Positions 7,607 to 17,075 of a stretch of 64,000 bases of DNA are shown piece by piece. A program made the translations under genes and the position numbers. Numbering within the stretch: position 1 is the stretch's first letter; every line of letters begins with the position of its first letter. The DNA is taken from the NCBI GenBank assembly GCA_017550685.1, contig JAFZOJ010000001.1, positions 1-64,000 on the forward strand, read 5' to 3'. Origin of the DNA: Treponema sp. GTDB lineage: Bacteria; Spirochaetota; Spirochaetia; Treponematales; Treponemataceae. The notes under the pieces are model-generated. The model worked only from the letters and a program-made list of their open reading frames with translations. It made no database searches and was not told the origin of the DNA.

Positions 7607-9172
7607 TTATACTATCTGATCCAATACATCAACTACTGTTGTGTCGTAGAATTCAGGCTGTTCACGCAGCTTTTCAATTGCAGTTTCCTTATCCATAGCC
7701 TGGCGGTAATTACGTCGGCTGGACATGGCAACATAAGTTTCGGCAACACGGATAAGACGAGCAATCTGTGGAATTTCGTCTCCCTTGAGGCCGTTTGGAT
7801 AACCTGAACCGTCCATATTTTCGTGATGTTTCTTAGAAGCATCGTCAAATACTTCCCAGTATTTCTTTGGAACAAAGTCCAGATATTTTTCTGCAATATT
7901 AACGTGGTTGTGCATTTCTTCCTTCTGTTCGTCGGTAAGAGTTTCTGCAGTCCACAAATCAGGATTTACACCAAGGAAACCTGCATCATAAATCATAGAA
8001 GCACAGAAATTGAGCATTGCATTTCCCTGTGAAAGTCCCAGCTGCATAGAAAGCTTATATACAAGTTCACTTACGTTCTTTGAGTTATTCTTGCGGTTTG
8101 TTACCTGGTCTATCTGAGTACCAATATCTTCGCACTTAACTGCAAGCTGTTTAAGCTCTTCTTCGTCTTCCGGAGTAAAGGTAACATCCGGTAAAGCCTG
8201 AGCCGGTGCCCAGGTAGAAGCGCCTGCAAGCTTGAGCGGTTCTGAATGTCCGCCATAAAGGTCGGTTACACCACCAAGCATGATGCGGTTTGTATTGCTT
8301 GTATTTTCTGCAATAAGGCGGAAGGCCTGCATGTACTGCTCCTGGCGTTCTGCCTGCTGCTTCATACTGCGGCGTGCAATTACAATAACAACAAGTACGA
8401 TTATAAGAATAAGAACAGCAATACCTACAATGGAAATAACCATGATTGTTGTAGATTTTGCCTGAGCCTTAGAAGATTCTTTGAGTGCTTCTGCCTGGTC
8501 TGACATGGAATCCTGCATACCGGCAAAGCCTTCCTGAATAGCCTTAAGGTTCTTCTCTGAGTTTTCATTTGATTTAGCAAGCTCTTCGGCCTGAGTCTTC
8601 ATAGATTCTGCAAGCTCGGCGTTAGAAGCGGCCTGCTTTGTAATAGCCTCGTTCTGCTTAGACAAAGCTTCGTTCTGCTTTTCGATAGCATCTGTCTGCT
8701 TCTGCAAAGACTTCTGCTCTTCGTTGTGACGTTTCTGGGCAGCGGCTTCACTTGCGGCAAGCTCTGCCTTACGCTGATTTTCTGCGGCAAGCTTCTGGTT
8801 TTCGTCAATCTGACCCAAAAGCTTTTCAATCTTTGTATTCTTTACGTCCGGATATTTTTCGAGCATGATTTTGATGTCGCTCAAAGCACTACCGTCGTAT
8901 TTTTCCAAAAGTCCTTCCAGCTTCTGCTGATAGATAAGCTTTGCTTCGGAAATAACTGATGAACGAAGGCTTGGTGTAGTTTCGTCATTCATCATCTGAA
9001 GCGCACCGTTTACTTTCTTATATGCGGTTTCAATATCATCTTCGTCCATGGCATCTTCGGCTGCAGTAAGCTGCTTTTTTACAAGAGCAGAAGTATCTGC
9101 GGCAAATACCGAAACAGTCATAGCAGAGAAAAGCAATATTGTAAGTAATTTTCTTAATTTATCTGATAACAT
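7607..9172 (-). CDS. Membrane-anchored protein with degenerate HD-GYP domain
   Basis: A 521-aa protein. ATG 9172 is chosen because GGAG lies 6 bases before it; an upstream TTG in the same frame is less likely. A signal peptide or N-terminal anchor ends near VFAA. An alpha-helical region is followed by a long Gln/Glu/Ala coiled coil (about residues 120-240), a strong membrane helix (241-266), then the HD-GYP domain. The domain keeps a helix histidine (H423), HHENMDGSGYPNGLKG from residue 449 and the IARLIRVAETYVAM segment. However, the signature HD is YD (395-396), and the usual VAD acidic residue region reads VAE. Metal binding and c-di-GMP hydrolysis are therefore doubtful, and a signalling or binding role is inferred. 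It overlaps the end of the preceding gene by 14 bp. Confidence 0.8.
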   Translation of the reverse strand: MLSDKLRKLLTILLFSAMTVSVFAADTSALVKKQLTAAEDAMDEDDIETAYKKVNGALQMMNDETTPSLRSSVISEAKLIYQQKLEGLLEKYDGSALSDIKIMLEKYPDVKNTKIEKLLGQIDENQKLAAENQRKAELAASEAAAQKRHNEEQKSLQKQTDAIEKQNEALSKQNEAITKQAASNAELAESMKTQAEELAKSNENSEKNLKAIQEGFAGMQDSMSDQAEALKESSKAQAKSTTIMVISIVGIAVLILIIVLVVIVIARRSMKQQAERQEQYMQAFRLIAENTSNTNRIMLGGVTDLYGGHSEPLKLAGASTWAPAQALPDVTFTPEDEEELKQLAVKCEDIGTQIDQVTNRKNNSKNVSELVYKLSMQLGLSQGNAMLNFCASMIYDAGFLGVNPDLWTAETLTDEQKEEMHNHVNIAEKYLDFVPKKYWEVFDDASKKHHENMDGSGYPNGLKGDEIPQIARLIRVAETYVAMSSRRNYRQAMDKETAIEKLREQPEFYDTTVVDVLDQIV

Positions 9173-10313
9173 TTTCAACTCCAAATCCTAAGATAGCGCT
9201 CAGGTGATTTTCTACACCACCCTGCTTTAATATCAGAAGTGTATCTCTTACACCAACATTAAACATAAGCTTTACACGTTCCAGTTCTGCAAAAGGAACC
9301 GAAGTATTAAACTTAAAGCTCAAAGCCTGATACTCTCCGGTGAACAGACCGGCAAAAAGATAGTTTGCATCTAAGGTAATTCCTGCAGGTCCCAGAGCAA
9401 AATTGCTCAACTGAACACCCAGGAACGGTGAAACAACAGGATCAGCAAGGTTGTTCTGAATTGCTGCTGCTTCAGGATTTTTTGCAAGTGTAGTTGTGTT
9501 ATTCTTAAGCGGCATCATGTCTGAGAAACCAAGCCTTACAAAGAAATGTGAAGAAAGCTTAGGGAATGCAAGCTTAGGAGCAATTTCAAAATTGAGCTCC
9601 ATTGGGCCGCCATTAAATGCCATAAACTTAAAGTCTAAGAATAAGTCTGCACCGATAATCAGAGATTTAGGAATAGTATATTCATAAACTCCGTCGAGCG
9701 AAATACCCTCTGCAAAAAGAGTCTTGGAAATATTCTTTGAAGAGGTTACGCCAAAGTCGATAAGACCAAAGTTGGCACCCCATCTGTAGTTCTGCTGTCG
9801 TTCGTCTTTAGAAGAAAGATAAACTGTTTTTCCTTCTGAAGTAGTTGCTACAGTATAATCCTTTTCTACAGTAGTTCGAATCTTTTCTTTTTCGGCAGCC
9901 TTCTTTATTGCAAGCTCTTCTTCCTTGCGCTTCTGCTCTGCCTCGTACTGCAGCTGGATATCGTAAGCCTCGGCAATTGTTGCATAAAGGTCTACAGCAT
10001 CTTCATCTTCAAAATCACCGTCAATGTTGTTGTCGATGATGATATAAATTGCCGTCATGGCAAATTCATATTCGTTGTCAATAATAAGACGACGAACCTT
10101 TTTCTTTGTGTAGTTTTCCATCAGGTAATAATACTTATCATCAATATTATCCCTGAGGATTGATTCAAGCTCCTTGTCGGCTTTTCTGATAAAGATTACG
10201 TCAATTTCTTTATAAACCTTGCTGACGTATTCTTCTACCGCAAACAGAGAGCCTGCACAGAGAACAAAGAGTATCGAAAGTAAAAATGACTTTACACGTT
10301 TGCTGAAAATCAT
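9159..10313 (-). CDS. Envelope protein with signal peptide and beta-rich C-terminal domain
   Basis: 384 aa, family not recognised. ATG 10313 follows GAGG by 5 bases; a GTG two codons earlier is also possible. A signal peptide ends near AGSLFA. Residues about 20-130 are alpha-helical and acidic, and a short charged coiled coil (EAEQKRKEEELAIKKAAEKE) ends near 155. The remaining 220 residues alternate aromatic and hydrophobic residues and look like an outer-membrane beta-barrel (WGANFGLIDFGV, LIIGADLFLDFKF, HFFVRLGFSD, GITLDANYLFAGLF). It sits 24 bp after the 2010-aa Ig/barrel gene and overlaps the HD-GYP-like gene, so the three are probably made together and may form an envelope complex that signals to the cytoplasm. 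That functional link is inference. Confidence 0.75.
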   Translation of the reverse strand: MIFSKRVKSFLLSILFVLCAGSLFAVEEYVSKVYKEIDVIFIRKADKELESILRDNIDDKYYYLMENYTKKKVRRLIIDNEYEFAMTAIYIIIDNNIDGDFEDEDAVDLYATIAEAYDIQLQYEAEQKRKEEELAIKKAAEKEKIRTTVEKDYTVATTSEGKTVYLSSKDERQQNYRWGANFGLIDFGVTSSKNISKTLFAEGISLDGVYEYTIPKSLIIGADLFLDFKFMAFNGGPMELNFEIAPKLAFPKLSSHFFVRLGFSDMMPLKNNTTTLAKNPEAAAIQNNLADPVVSPFLGVQLSNFALGPAGITLDANYLFAGLFTGEYQALSFKFNTSVPFAELERVKLMFNVGVRDTLLILKQGGVENHLSAILGFGVENVIR

Positions 10314-10337
10314 AGCCACCTCTAACTAAAGCCTGTG

Positions 10338-13300
10338 CTAGAATATATTCACACGAAGACCGATTGAGCCTTGATGAATTAATTTCTTGATATCATCACC
10401 GGCAACGTCTGACGGGATGAACCACATTGAATACTCGTAGTACATCGAGAATGTACTGAACATTTTTACTTCATTTATATGAACACGAGGGAATTCCAGC
10501 TGACCAAGAACGGCAGAAAGGATTTGTCCCTTACCACTGTTTGTCTGGCTGAAGTAGTTGAACTGAGCACCTACTGCAACGCTTGCAGACAACCAGTCAA
10601 AGTCGTGACCAAAGAAGAAGCTGAACGGTATTGTAGAAATGTTGGCAAGAAGCTTTCCACCAAAGATATTTCCACCATAACGGAGCTCTGTAGGTTCACG
10701 GCCCAAGAGGTTATTAACTGCATCACGCTGTTCCTGTGTAAACTGTCCGAATATGAACTGAAGCTTAACGTTGTCATCAAAGAAGGTAAGACCTGCACCA
10801 ACTTCGAACAGAGAAGCACCCCAGAAGTGGAAGTCTACATAAAGACCCTGGATGAATGAAGGAACTTCGTAAGAAGCCTTGTCACCCTTACGCAGGGCAA
10901 TAGTTACCTTTTCAAGACCTACTTCGTCTTTAGAAAGTCCGCTTGCTTCGAGCATCTGGTTATAGCGTCCGCCGTTTCCAGGAGCAATAAGTCTTACAGT
11001 TGGAGCGGTGTTATCAATCTGAACAATTGTACGTTCAATTGCAACTTCGCCGTTCTTCATTGTTGCACGGATAAGCAGGAAGTGATAACCTTCTGTCCAG
11101 TCTTCGTTTTCTACACGATAGAGCCACTTTTCATTCTTAGAAAGCTCTTCGAATGTCTTACCGTTATCAAAACTCAATTCAATCTTGGCAACTGCCTTGG
11201 CAGCTACGGCATCCTTAAATTCTTTAGATGCATCCTTAGCCTTGGCGGCAATTACTTCTTCAGGATCACGGCTGTAACCTGCAGTACCCTTAAGGTAAGG
11301 TCTTCTCATTGCAAAGTCACCGTAAGTAAAGTTATCGAGTGTGATCCATGGACCAATTGAACTGTATGTAATTGTCTGAACGATAGAAGGAACGTGTCCA
11401 CCGCTTTCGAGAACTGCATCTACATAATAAGTATGAGTTCCATCTGTCATGTCAGTTACAATCTTCTTAACAGGATTTCCATCCTCGTCCAGCTCTCCGG
11501 TATTTACTTCGGAAGCAGGAGTAATTTCAAACTTGAAGAAGCCAGAGTCTGTAAGAGAAGTTTCCTTAACAAACTTGTCATCTACATAAAGTTTGAGGGA
11601 AGAAATCTTATATGTAACATTTGAAGCAGCCTGACCATAGATGTTAAAGCGTCCGTTCTTGTGTTCTCCGTTCAATGGATAAAGAACGTCTACTACTGCA
11701 GGTGGTCTAGACTTATCAAGGTGAATGTTACGGCTTACATTTGTTCTGTTACCTGCCCTATCTTCTCCGGAAAGTTCTACGTTATAGAAACCGTCGGCAA
11801 GGTCGGTAATATCAAGAGTTTCACCAATGATGTTGTTGATAGGAATCTTGCGCTTAATTGCTTCAGAAGTCTTTTCCATGTTGCGGATTGTAATGTAAAG
11901 ATCAGAGATTTCTACATTATCAAATGCGTAACCAGAGAAGAACAGCTGACCTGTAGATGTAGAGTCATCAAGAGGCAGGTCAAGAGAAATTGAAGGAGAT
12001 TCGTTATCAATATTGATAAGGGAAGAATACAATCCCTTAATTCCGTAATTATCTGTAATGCGGAGGAATACTACCTGAGTACCACCAGGAATTGCGCGTG
12101 TATCTACCTTGTATGACCAGTTTTCTGTACCGGTTGCATCGTTGTAGCTGTTACCGTTATCCAGAGAAAGTTCAACCTTCATGATACCGTTCTTATCGCT
12201 TGCAACACCGGCAATAGTAACTACTTCGCGAACTGAAGTATCGATTGTTGGAGTAACAACAGAACCCTTTGGCTCTTCCAGAGAGATTCTGAAAACGCGC
12301 TCTGCAACTTCACCCTTTACACCGTTGATATCTACGGCATAAACAGAAATTGTATGTTCGTTATCTGTCATTGTAGAAATAGGAACATCAATAGAGAAGC
12401 TTGTTCCAGGTTCAGGCAATGACTGATATTCGTTATTATCAATCTTGTACCAGATTGTAGAAGGACCATCATCATCGTATACAACACCCGAAATTGTAAA
12501 GTCGCGTGTTAATACTTCAAGCTCGTTAGGAACGTGAATTTCTGCAATAGGAAGGTCCGACTTGTTATCGATTGTAAAGTCCCAGCCCTCAATTACAGTT
12601 GAGTTTCCGGCATCATCTGTAAATACAAACTGCATGATGTCGTCAATTGGCTGAGCTTCTGAACCAACGATTGTGTGAACAAGAGGATCAAGTTCTACAT
12701 TGTTGCGGATTTCCTGCTTTTTGCCGCCGGCAACCATCAGGTATTCTGCCTTGTTGAACCATCCGTTGTCTTCTACCTTGAATACAACCAGAGTTTCACC
12801 GTTTACAATATCAATAGGAAGAGGTTCTACAACGCTTACAACAGGAGGAGTTACATCCTTAAAGGCCGAAGTTCTTACAATTGCAACATGGCCTGCATTG
12901 TCGAATGCACGGATATCAATTCTGATAAGTCCGTCTTCCATAAGTTTAATGTCAATATCTTCGCTAAATGTAACACCAAGACCCTTAGCTTCGCCCTTGA
13001 GCATAAGCTCACGCCAGGTTCCGCCACCGTCAAGAGAGTATTCAGCTCTGCGTACACCAAGAGAATCTGCAATTGTACCCGAAAGTTTTACAGTGTTTCC
13101 AAGCCAGTCGTGCAGCTGTGGTGTCTGCAGGTTAAGTTCAGGAGATTCTGAGTCTGCAAGGAAATTCATAGGTTCTGTCTGGTAAACATCTCCAAAGCGG
13201 TCTGTTACCTTGAGCACAACCTTTTTGTAAATACCGTCTTTTACGGCGCTAAGTGTAATGAATTTTCCTTCTGTCTGAATTTCAAGACCTTCAGGAGCAT

Positions 13301-16300
13301 TTACAATTTCTGCCTTTACAGGTCCTGTAAGATTTGCATAGAACATGTATTTTGAACCGTCAAGCAAAATCCAGTTTTCATCGCGGGTGTCAAATACAGT
13401 GCCTACTCCGGCATAACCATAAATCTTTTCCTGATCATCTGCAAAGTCTGAAGAAATATCGCGGATTACAGTAACCGAACCACTCAAAACAGTTTCGAGT
13501 GAACCAGCCTTAATTGTAATCTTAATGTTATTTACACGTGACGGAAGATTATTCAATGGAATAGCAGCAGTCCATCTCTGTCCGTCCGGTTTTGCAAGTT
13601 TAACTGCACCAGTCTGACGCAGGTCTCCGCCGGCAACATCTTCACCGGTAATTTCGTAATTAACTGCGCTTACTACAGCCCCTGTATCAATGTAAGCTGT
13701 AAGATATTTTGGTTCCTTAGATGCCCCGTAAGGGAGTACTACAGGCATACCGCTGTAATAAGGAAGTCCGTCAACCTCTGCAATGTAAGCAGCAAGGGTT
13801 GGAGCTTTTTGTGCAGTATATTTTGCGCTGCCATAAACAAGTGCGTTTGCACCTTCTGTCATTTCGGCACGGGCAAAGGTCTTAAAGTTGCTTTCAAGTT
13901 CGCCCTGATATGTAACTACCGCATAAACGTCAAAGGCATCTACCCAGGTAATTACCTGAGGCTTAGCAGCTGGCATTTTTCCATTAACTTCTTCAATTTC
14001 AGGAAGTGTATTGAATGCAACAGCCTTGGCAGCCTTGTTACCGCCGGCACTTTCTGCAACAAATTCTACTATATACATTCCGTCTGCAAATACATTTGTA
14101 TCCAGATTCAAAGAGAAGTTTCCGTCTGTTCCGACAGGAATACTCTGGAAGCTGTTATCTACAGGAAGCGGAGTTACCTTAGAAATAAGTCCGTTTTTGT
14201 CGAGTACAGACTGAACCGAAAGAATTCTATAACTCAAGCCGCCTACTCCGGTTTCGCATTTTACCGAACCGGTAATTGTAAGCTCTGTCTGTCTTGCCTT
14301 GATTGCAGTTTCTGCAGAATAGTTATTGATAAAGAGGTTTGGAAGTACAGTGTCGTTCTTGAAAATCAAAGGACGAGATTCTACAACCTTACCCTTGTCT
14401 GTTGTAACGCGTACAACTACAGGTTCTGAACCACCGATTGCATTACCAGGAACAAGCTTAATCTGGTTGCCTTCGAGTACGGCTGTAGCAAATGGAGTTG
14501 CAGGAACAAGCTCTACCTTGGCAGCCTTTGCACCAATAAGATAACCTGTAGCAGGGAAATCAGGATTATTGATTACAGAACCGTCTTCGCCTACTGTGCT
14601 GTCATTAAATACAACAAGAGGATCTTCACTCTTTACAATAGAAGTATTTGTTACATAAAGTACAGCGCGGTATTCTGTTGTTCTGTCAATTACGTCTGTA
14701 ACTGTGATAGAAACAGGTACAAGACCTTTTCCAAAAGTAGGAGTTACAGGAATTGAAACTGTATAAGATGTAAGATTCTTAAGAACTTCGTCGCGTGGTT
14801 CCTGTCCGGCAACCTCTATGTGAGCAGCCTTAATTCCAAGTGGAGAGGTTGCAGTTACCGAGAATACCTTGCCGGCTTCCGGATGAATTTCCATGCCATT
14901 AACAAAGTCTACGCTTTCTTTTCCGGAGCTTACAGTTCCATTGCTGAATGCAGGAGCGGCACCTCTTGAAACAATCTGAACTGAAACAGGATTGCCCTCT
15001 ACTCCGTTTTCATCAATTCCCCAAACTGTAATTTTATGATTTCCGGCAGAAAGGTCTAAAGCCTTGCACAAATCAAGATAGAAGGAACCCTTGGTTTCCT
15101 GGATAACAGGTTCGTTACCGTCAAGCTGAATCTTTACCGACTGAACGCTGTCATCATCAGTTGCAAAACCACGTACAAATACCGATTTTTCATCTCCGGC
15201 AAAAACCTCGTCAGGAGCAGGTTCTACAATTGAAACAACAGGCTTGTCTTCTTCCTGATTCAAAACAATATTTTTAGTAACTTCTACAACGTTGTTTGCA
15301 CGGTCAATTGCTTTTACCGTAAACTTGCGTGATTTATCTTTAAGCCCAATTGTATCCAGAGTAACCGACCAGTAAGGGTTACCGGGAATAAGTTCAAATA
15401 CACCGCTCTGATCTCCAAAGGTCCAGGAAAGATCTGTAACACCTACATCATCCTTTGCAAAACCTGCAACTGTAAATTTACCGTTTACAGGGTCTTCTGC
15501 AGGATAAACAATCTGAACATCAGGCTTAGTATTATCTATATAATAGAGGAAGGCATAAGCACCTTCGGAAGTTGCATTATCAATAGCCTTGAACCACAAA
15601 ACAGAAGGTCCGTCGGCAAATTTGCGTGTATCTATAGAAAGTGAAAATTCTACAGTATCAAACTGCTTTGTCTTAGAAAGCTTTACAGGAATCCAGAACT
15701 GACCTGCATCTACAGAGTAATAAAGTTCCTTAATTCCGTTACCGTCGCTTACAGTACCCTTAAAATTAACGTTTCCGGATACAAGCTGTCCCATTCCAAC
15801 GTTTTCTACAGCAGTCAAAGGCTGTTTACGGTCCAGCTGCCAGGTAAGTGTAACCGGTTTACTTACTACAGGCTCTTCGTTTATATCATAACCTGTTACT
15901 TTGATTGTATGAGGACCTTCCTCCAGGTTATTTGTATCAAGATAATATGACCAGAATTCTTTTCCGTCTGCTATTACAAGCTTTTCGTGTTCTGTACCTT
16001 CATCCAGGAGGAGCTCAACCCTGGATACACCATCATCATCAACACAGGTACCAACGATGTTAAGGTTACCAACAACACGCATATTGGAATACGGGTTTGT
16101 AATACCGCAGATAGGACGGTCAGACTCAGGATCTACATACAGATTGAACGGACCTTCTATGTGTTCATTACCACCAAGGTCAGTTGCCGTTATCATAATA
16201 TTGTACTTAACGGCCTTTTTCTGAGTTTTTCCTTCCAGATCAAAAGATTCTTTCCAACTGTTTACGTTGTCTACTTCAATTTCTTCAACATCACCCTTTC

Positions 16301-16370
16301 CGTGTGCAAAAGCAAAAACAGTCATAAAACTGAATAAAAATAAACATAATAAACTTTTTGTAAACTTCAT
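10338..16370 (-). CDS. Giant Ig-like repeat protein with C-terminal barrel-like domain
   Basis: A 2010-aa surface protein. ATG follows AAAAGGAG; a signal peptide ends at FAFAHG. From about residue 60 to 1790 it consists of many bacterial Ig-like repeats of roughly 90-100 residues, each recognisable by a linker such as VDNTKPDVQIVYP or LDLPLDDS and by a V.G.A.DD.GV..V.L.LD...... core. About the last 190 residues are aromatic-rich alternating strands (GLYVDFHFWGASLFEVGAGL through SIGLRVNIF) ending in Phe, as in outer-membrane barrels. This suggests a barrel anchor with a long Ig stalk outside or in the periplasm. It heads the operon with the 384-aa protein and the HD-GYP-like protein. The ligand is unknown; adhesion is a reasonable guess. 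Confidence 0.85.
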   Translation of the reverse strand: MKFTKSLLCLFLFSFMTVFAFAHGKGDVEEIEVDNVNSWKESFDLEGKTQKKAVKYNIMITATDLGGNEHIEGPFNLYVDPESDRPICGITNPYSNMRVVGNLNIVGTCVDDDGVSRVELLLDEGTEHEKLVIADGKEFWSYYLDTNNLEEGPHTIKVTGYDINEEPVVSKPVTLTWQLDRKQPLTAVENVGMGQLVSGNVNFKGTVSDGNGIKELYYSVDAGQFWIPVKLSKTKQFDTVEFSLSIDTRKFADGPSVLWFKAIDNATSEGAYAFLYYIDNTKPDVQIVYPAEDPVNGKFTVAGFAKDDVGVTDLSWTFGDQSGVFELIPGNPYWSVTLDTIGLKDKSRKFTVKAIDRANNVVEVTKNIVLNQEEDKPVVSIVEPAPDEVFAGDEKSVFVRGFATDDDSVQSVKIQLDGNEPVIQETKGSFYLDLCKALDLSAGNHKITVWGIDENGVEGNPVSVQIVSRGAAPAFSNGTVSSGKESVDFVNGMEIHPEAGKVFSVTATSPLGIKAAHIEVAGQEPRDEVLKNLTSYTVSIPVTPTFGKGLVPVSITVTDVIDRTTEYRAVLYVTNTSIVKSEDPLVVFNDSTVGEDGSVINNPDFPATGYLIGAKAAKVELVPATPFATAVLEGNQIKLVPGNAIGGSEPVVVRVTTDKGKVVESRPLIFKNDTVLPNLFINNYSAETAIKARQTELTITGSVKCETGVGGLSYRILSVQSVLDKNGLISKVTPLPVDNSFQSIPVGTDGNFSLNLDTNVFADGMYIVEFVAESAGGNKAAKAVAFNTLPEIEEVNGKMPAAKPQVITWVDAFDVYAVVTYQGELESNFKTFARAEMTEGANALVYGSAKYTAQKAPTLAAYIAEVDGLPYYSGMPVVLPYGASKEPKYLTAYIDTGAVVSAVNYEITGEDVAGGDLRQTGAVKLAKPDGQRWTAAIPLNNLPSRVNNIKITIKAGSLETVLSGSVTVIRDISSDFADDQEKIYGYAGVGTVFDTRDENWILLDGSKYMFYANLTGPVKAEIVNAPEGLEIQTEGKFITLSAVKDGIYKKVVLKVTDRFGDVYQTEPMNFLADSESPELNLQTPQLHDWLGNTVKLSGTIADSLGVRRAEYSLDGGGTWRELMLKGEAKGLGVTFSEDIDIKLMEDGLIRIDIRAFDNAGHVAIVRTSAFKDVTPPVVSVVEPLPIDIVNGETLVVFKVEDNGWFNKAEYLMVAGGKKQEIRNNVELDPLVHTIVGSEAQPIDDIMQFVFTDDAGNSTVIEGWDFTIDNKSDLPIAEIHVPNELEVLTRDFTISGVVYDDDGPSTIWYKIDNNEYQSLPEPGTSFSIDVPISTMTDNEHTISVYAVDINGVKGEVAERVFRISLEEPKGSVVTPTIDTSVREVVTIAGVASDKNGIMKVELSLDNGNSYNDATGTENWSYKVDTRAIPGGTQVVFLRITDNYGIKGLYSSLINIDNESPSISLDLPLDDSTSTGQLFFSGYAFDNVEISDLYITIRNMEKTSEAIKRKIPINNIIGETLDITDLADGFYNVELSGEDRAGNRTNVSRNIHLDKSRPPAVVDVLYPLNGEHKNGRFNIYGQAASNVTYKISSLKLYVDDKFVKETSLTDSGFFKFEITPASEVNTGELDEDGNPVKKIVTDMTDGTHTYYVDAVLESGGHVPSIVQTITYSSIGPWITLDNFTYGDFAMRRPYLKGTAGYSRDPEEVIAAKAKDASKEFKDAVAAKAVAKIELSFDNGKTFEELSKNEKWLYRVENEDWTEGYHFLLIRATMKNGEVAIERTIVQIDNTAPTVRLIAPGNGGRYNQMLEASGLSKDEVGLEKVTIALRKGDKASYEVPSFIQGLYVDFHFWGASLFEVGAGLTFFDDNVKLQFIFGQFTQEQRDAVNNLLGREPTELRYGGNIFGGKLLANISTIPFSFFFGHDFDWLSASVAVGAQFNYFSQTNSGKGQILSAVLGQLEFPRVHINEVKMFSTFSMYYEYSMWFIPSDVAGDDIKKLIHQGSIGLRVNIF

Positions 16371-16388
16371 TTTCTGTGCTCCTTTTCG

Positions 16389-16439
16389 AAAAGATAAGTA
16401 TAGTTTATCTTTTCAATTATCGGCAGATTTGCCGATAAT
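16389..16439 (-). promoter_or_regulatory. Two perfect hairpins in the leader of the Ig/barrel operon
   Basis: Arms AAAAGATAA (16389-16397) and TTATCTTTT (16405-16413), and arms ATTATCGGCA (16416-16425) and TGCCGATAAT (16430-16439), give perfect 9-bp and 10-bp inverted repeats. The nearer one is just upstream of the AAAAGGAG ribosome site. Neither is followed by a U-run on the minus strand, so simple terminators are unlikely. mRNA stabilisation, translational control or a protein binding site are possible. Confidence 0.5.
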
Positions 16440-16465
16440 CACTACTTTATTATTTTGCATTATAT

Positions 16466-16494
16466 ATTTTATACCAGAATTTGAATAAAAGCAA
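16466..16494 (-). promoter_or_regulatory. Probable promoter of the Ig/barrel operon
   Basis: Minus-strand TTGCTT (16489-16494), 17 bp, TAAAAT (16466-16471), within a TATAAAAT context. Predicted start near 16459 gives a leader of about 90 nt containing the two hairpins. Confidence 0.4.
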
Positions 16495-16763
16495 AGAATT
16501 ATTGTAAAAACCTCTAGCAGGAGGGGGTTGAGTAGCTGGGAATTCTTTGATTTAAGTCCGGGAACCACAGTTTTAATAAAAGGAGTTGGGCATATCAATT
16601 GCTATTTGTGGGAGAAATTCAACAATTTTTTTTATCTGGTATGAACACTAGATGTGGATTATATTATAAATTTTTTCCAATTGTAATTTTATTTATTTTA
16701 TTATTTTCACAATTGAATTGAATAAAATATAACCAATCATCTGATGTATAACGTAAACTTTTA
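16495..16763. other. AT-rich intergenic region without a convincing gene
   Basis: Between brnA and the Ig/barrel promoter. It includes a CCTCTAGCAGGAGG stretch at about 16510-16524; a near copy (CCTCTGGCAGGAG) occurs at about 19248-19260. The rest is very AT-rich. A 61-codon minus-strand frame here has no ribosome site and no protein-like features and was not called. Confidence 0.5.
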
Positions 16764-17075
16764 TCAGACTGTCATATAAGGGCAGTGGTTTTCGTATGCC
16801 CATCTCAAAGCCTGATTCAAGCGCTTCTGATATCCTTTTCCGCCTTTTTTCAAAGCATCCAGTATATCAAGGTCGATTTTTGTATGAACATCTCCTTTCT
16901 TCATCTTTACCCATTCAGGATGTACTTCATACCAGGGTCTGAATTCTTTCAACTCTTCTTTTGTCATCTTTGGACAGTCAGAAAAGTCTGTATTCTTAAA
17001 ACTCATTGCAGCATTTATTTCTTCTTCTGTCAAAGGCGGCAATTTCTTTACTTCATCGAGCGTCATAGTTTTCAT
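16764..17075 (-). CDS. brnA: BrnA-type antitoxin (DUF4415)
   Basis: The antitoxin that binds BrnT and represses the operon as a DNA-binding protein. The DUF4415 pattern is visible: PPLTEEEINAAM, DFSDCPKMTKEEL, then VKMKKGDVHTKIDLDILDALKKGGKGYQKRLNQALR, a ribbon-helix-helix-like segment. Several starts are in frame; ATG 17075 (103 aa) is preferred because it gives a moderate overlap (23 bp) with brnT and has purine-rich sequence before it; ATG 17093 and ATG 17066 are alternatives. A 133-codon frame would overlap brnT too deeply. The order toxin then antitoxin is normal for this family. Confidence 0.9.
   Translation of the reverse strand: MKTMTLDEVKKLPPLTEEEINAAMSFKNTDFSDCPKMTKEELKEFRPWYEVHPEWVKMKKGDVHTKIDLDILDALKKGGKGYQKRLNQALRWAYENHCPYMTV

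Noticed and set aside
12675..13185. Several plus-strand open frames of 60-210 codons within the Ig repeat genes
   Set aside because: Mirror frames of repetitive Thr/Gly/Asp-rich coding sequence; no ribosome sites and no independent features.
16413..16598. 61-codon minus-strand frame in the Ig operon leader
   Set aside because: Covers the promoter and hairpins, with no ribosome site.
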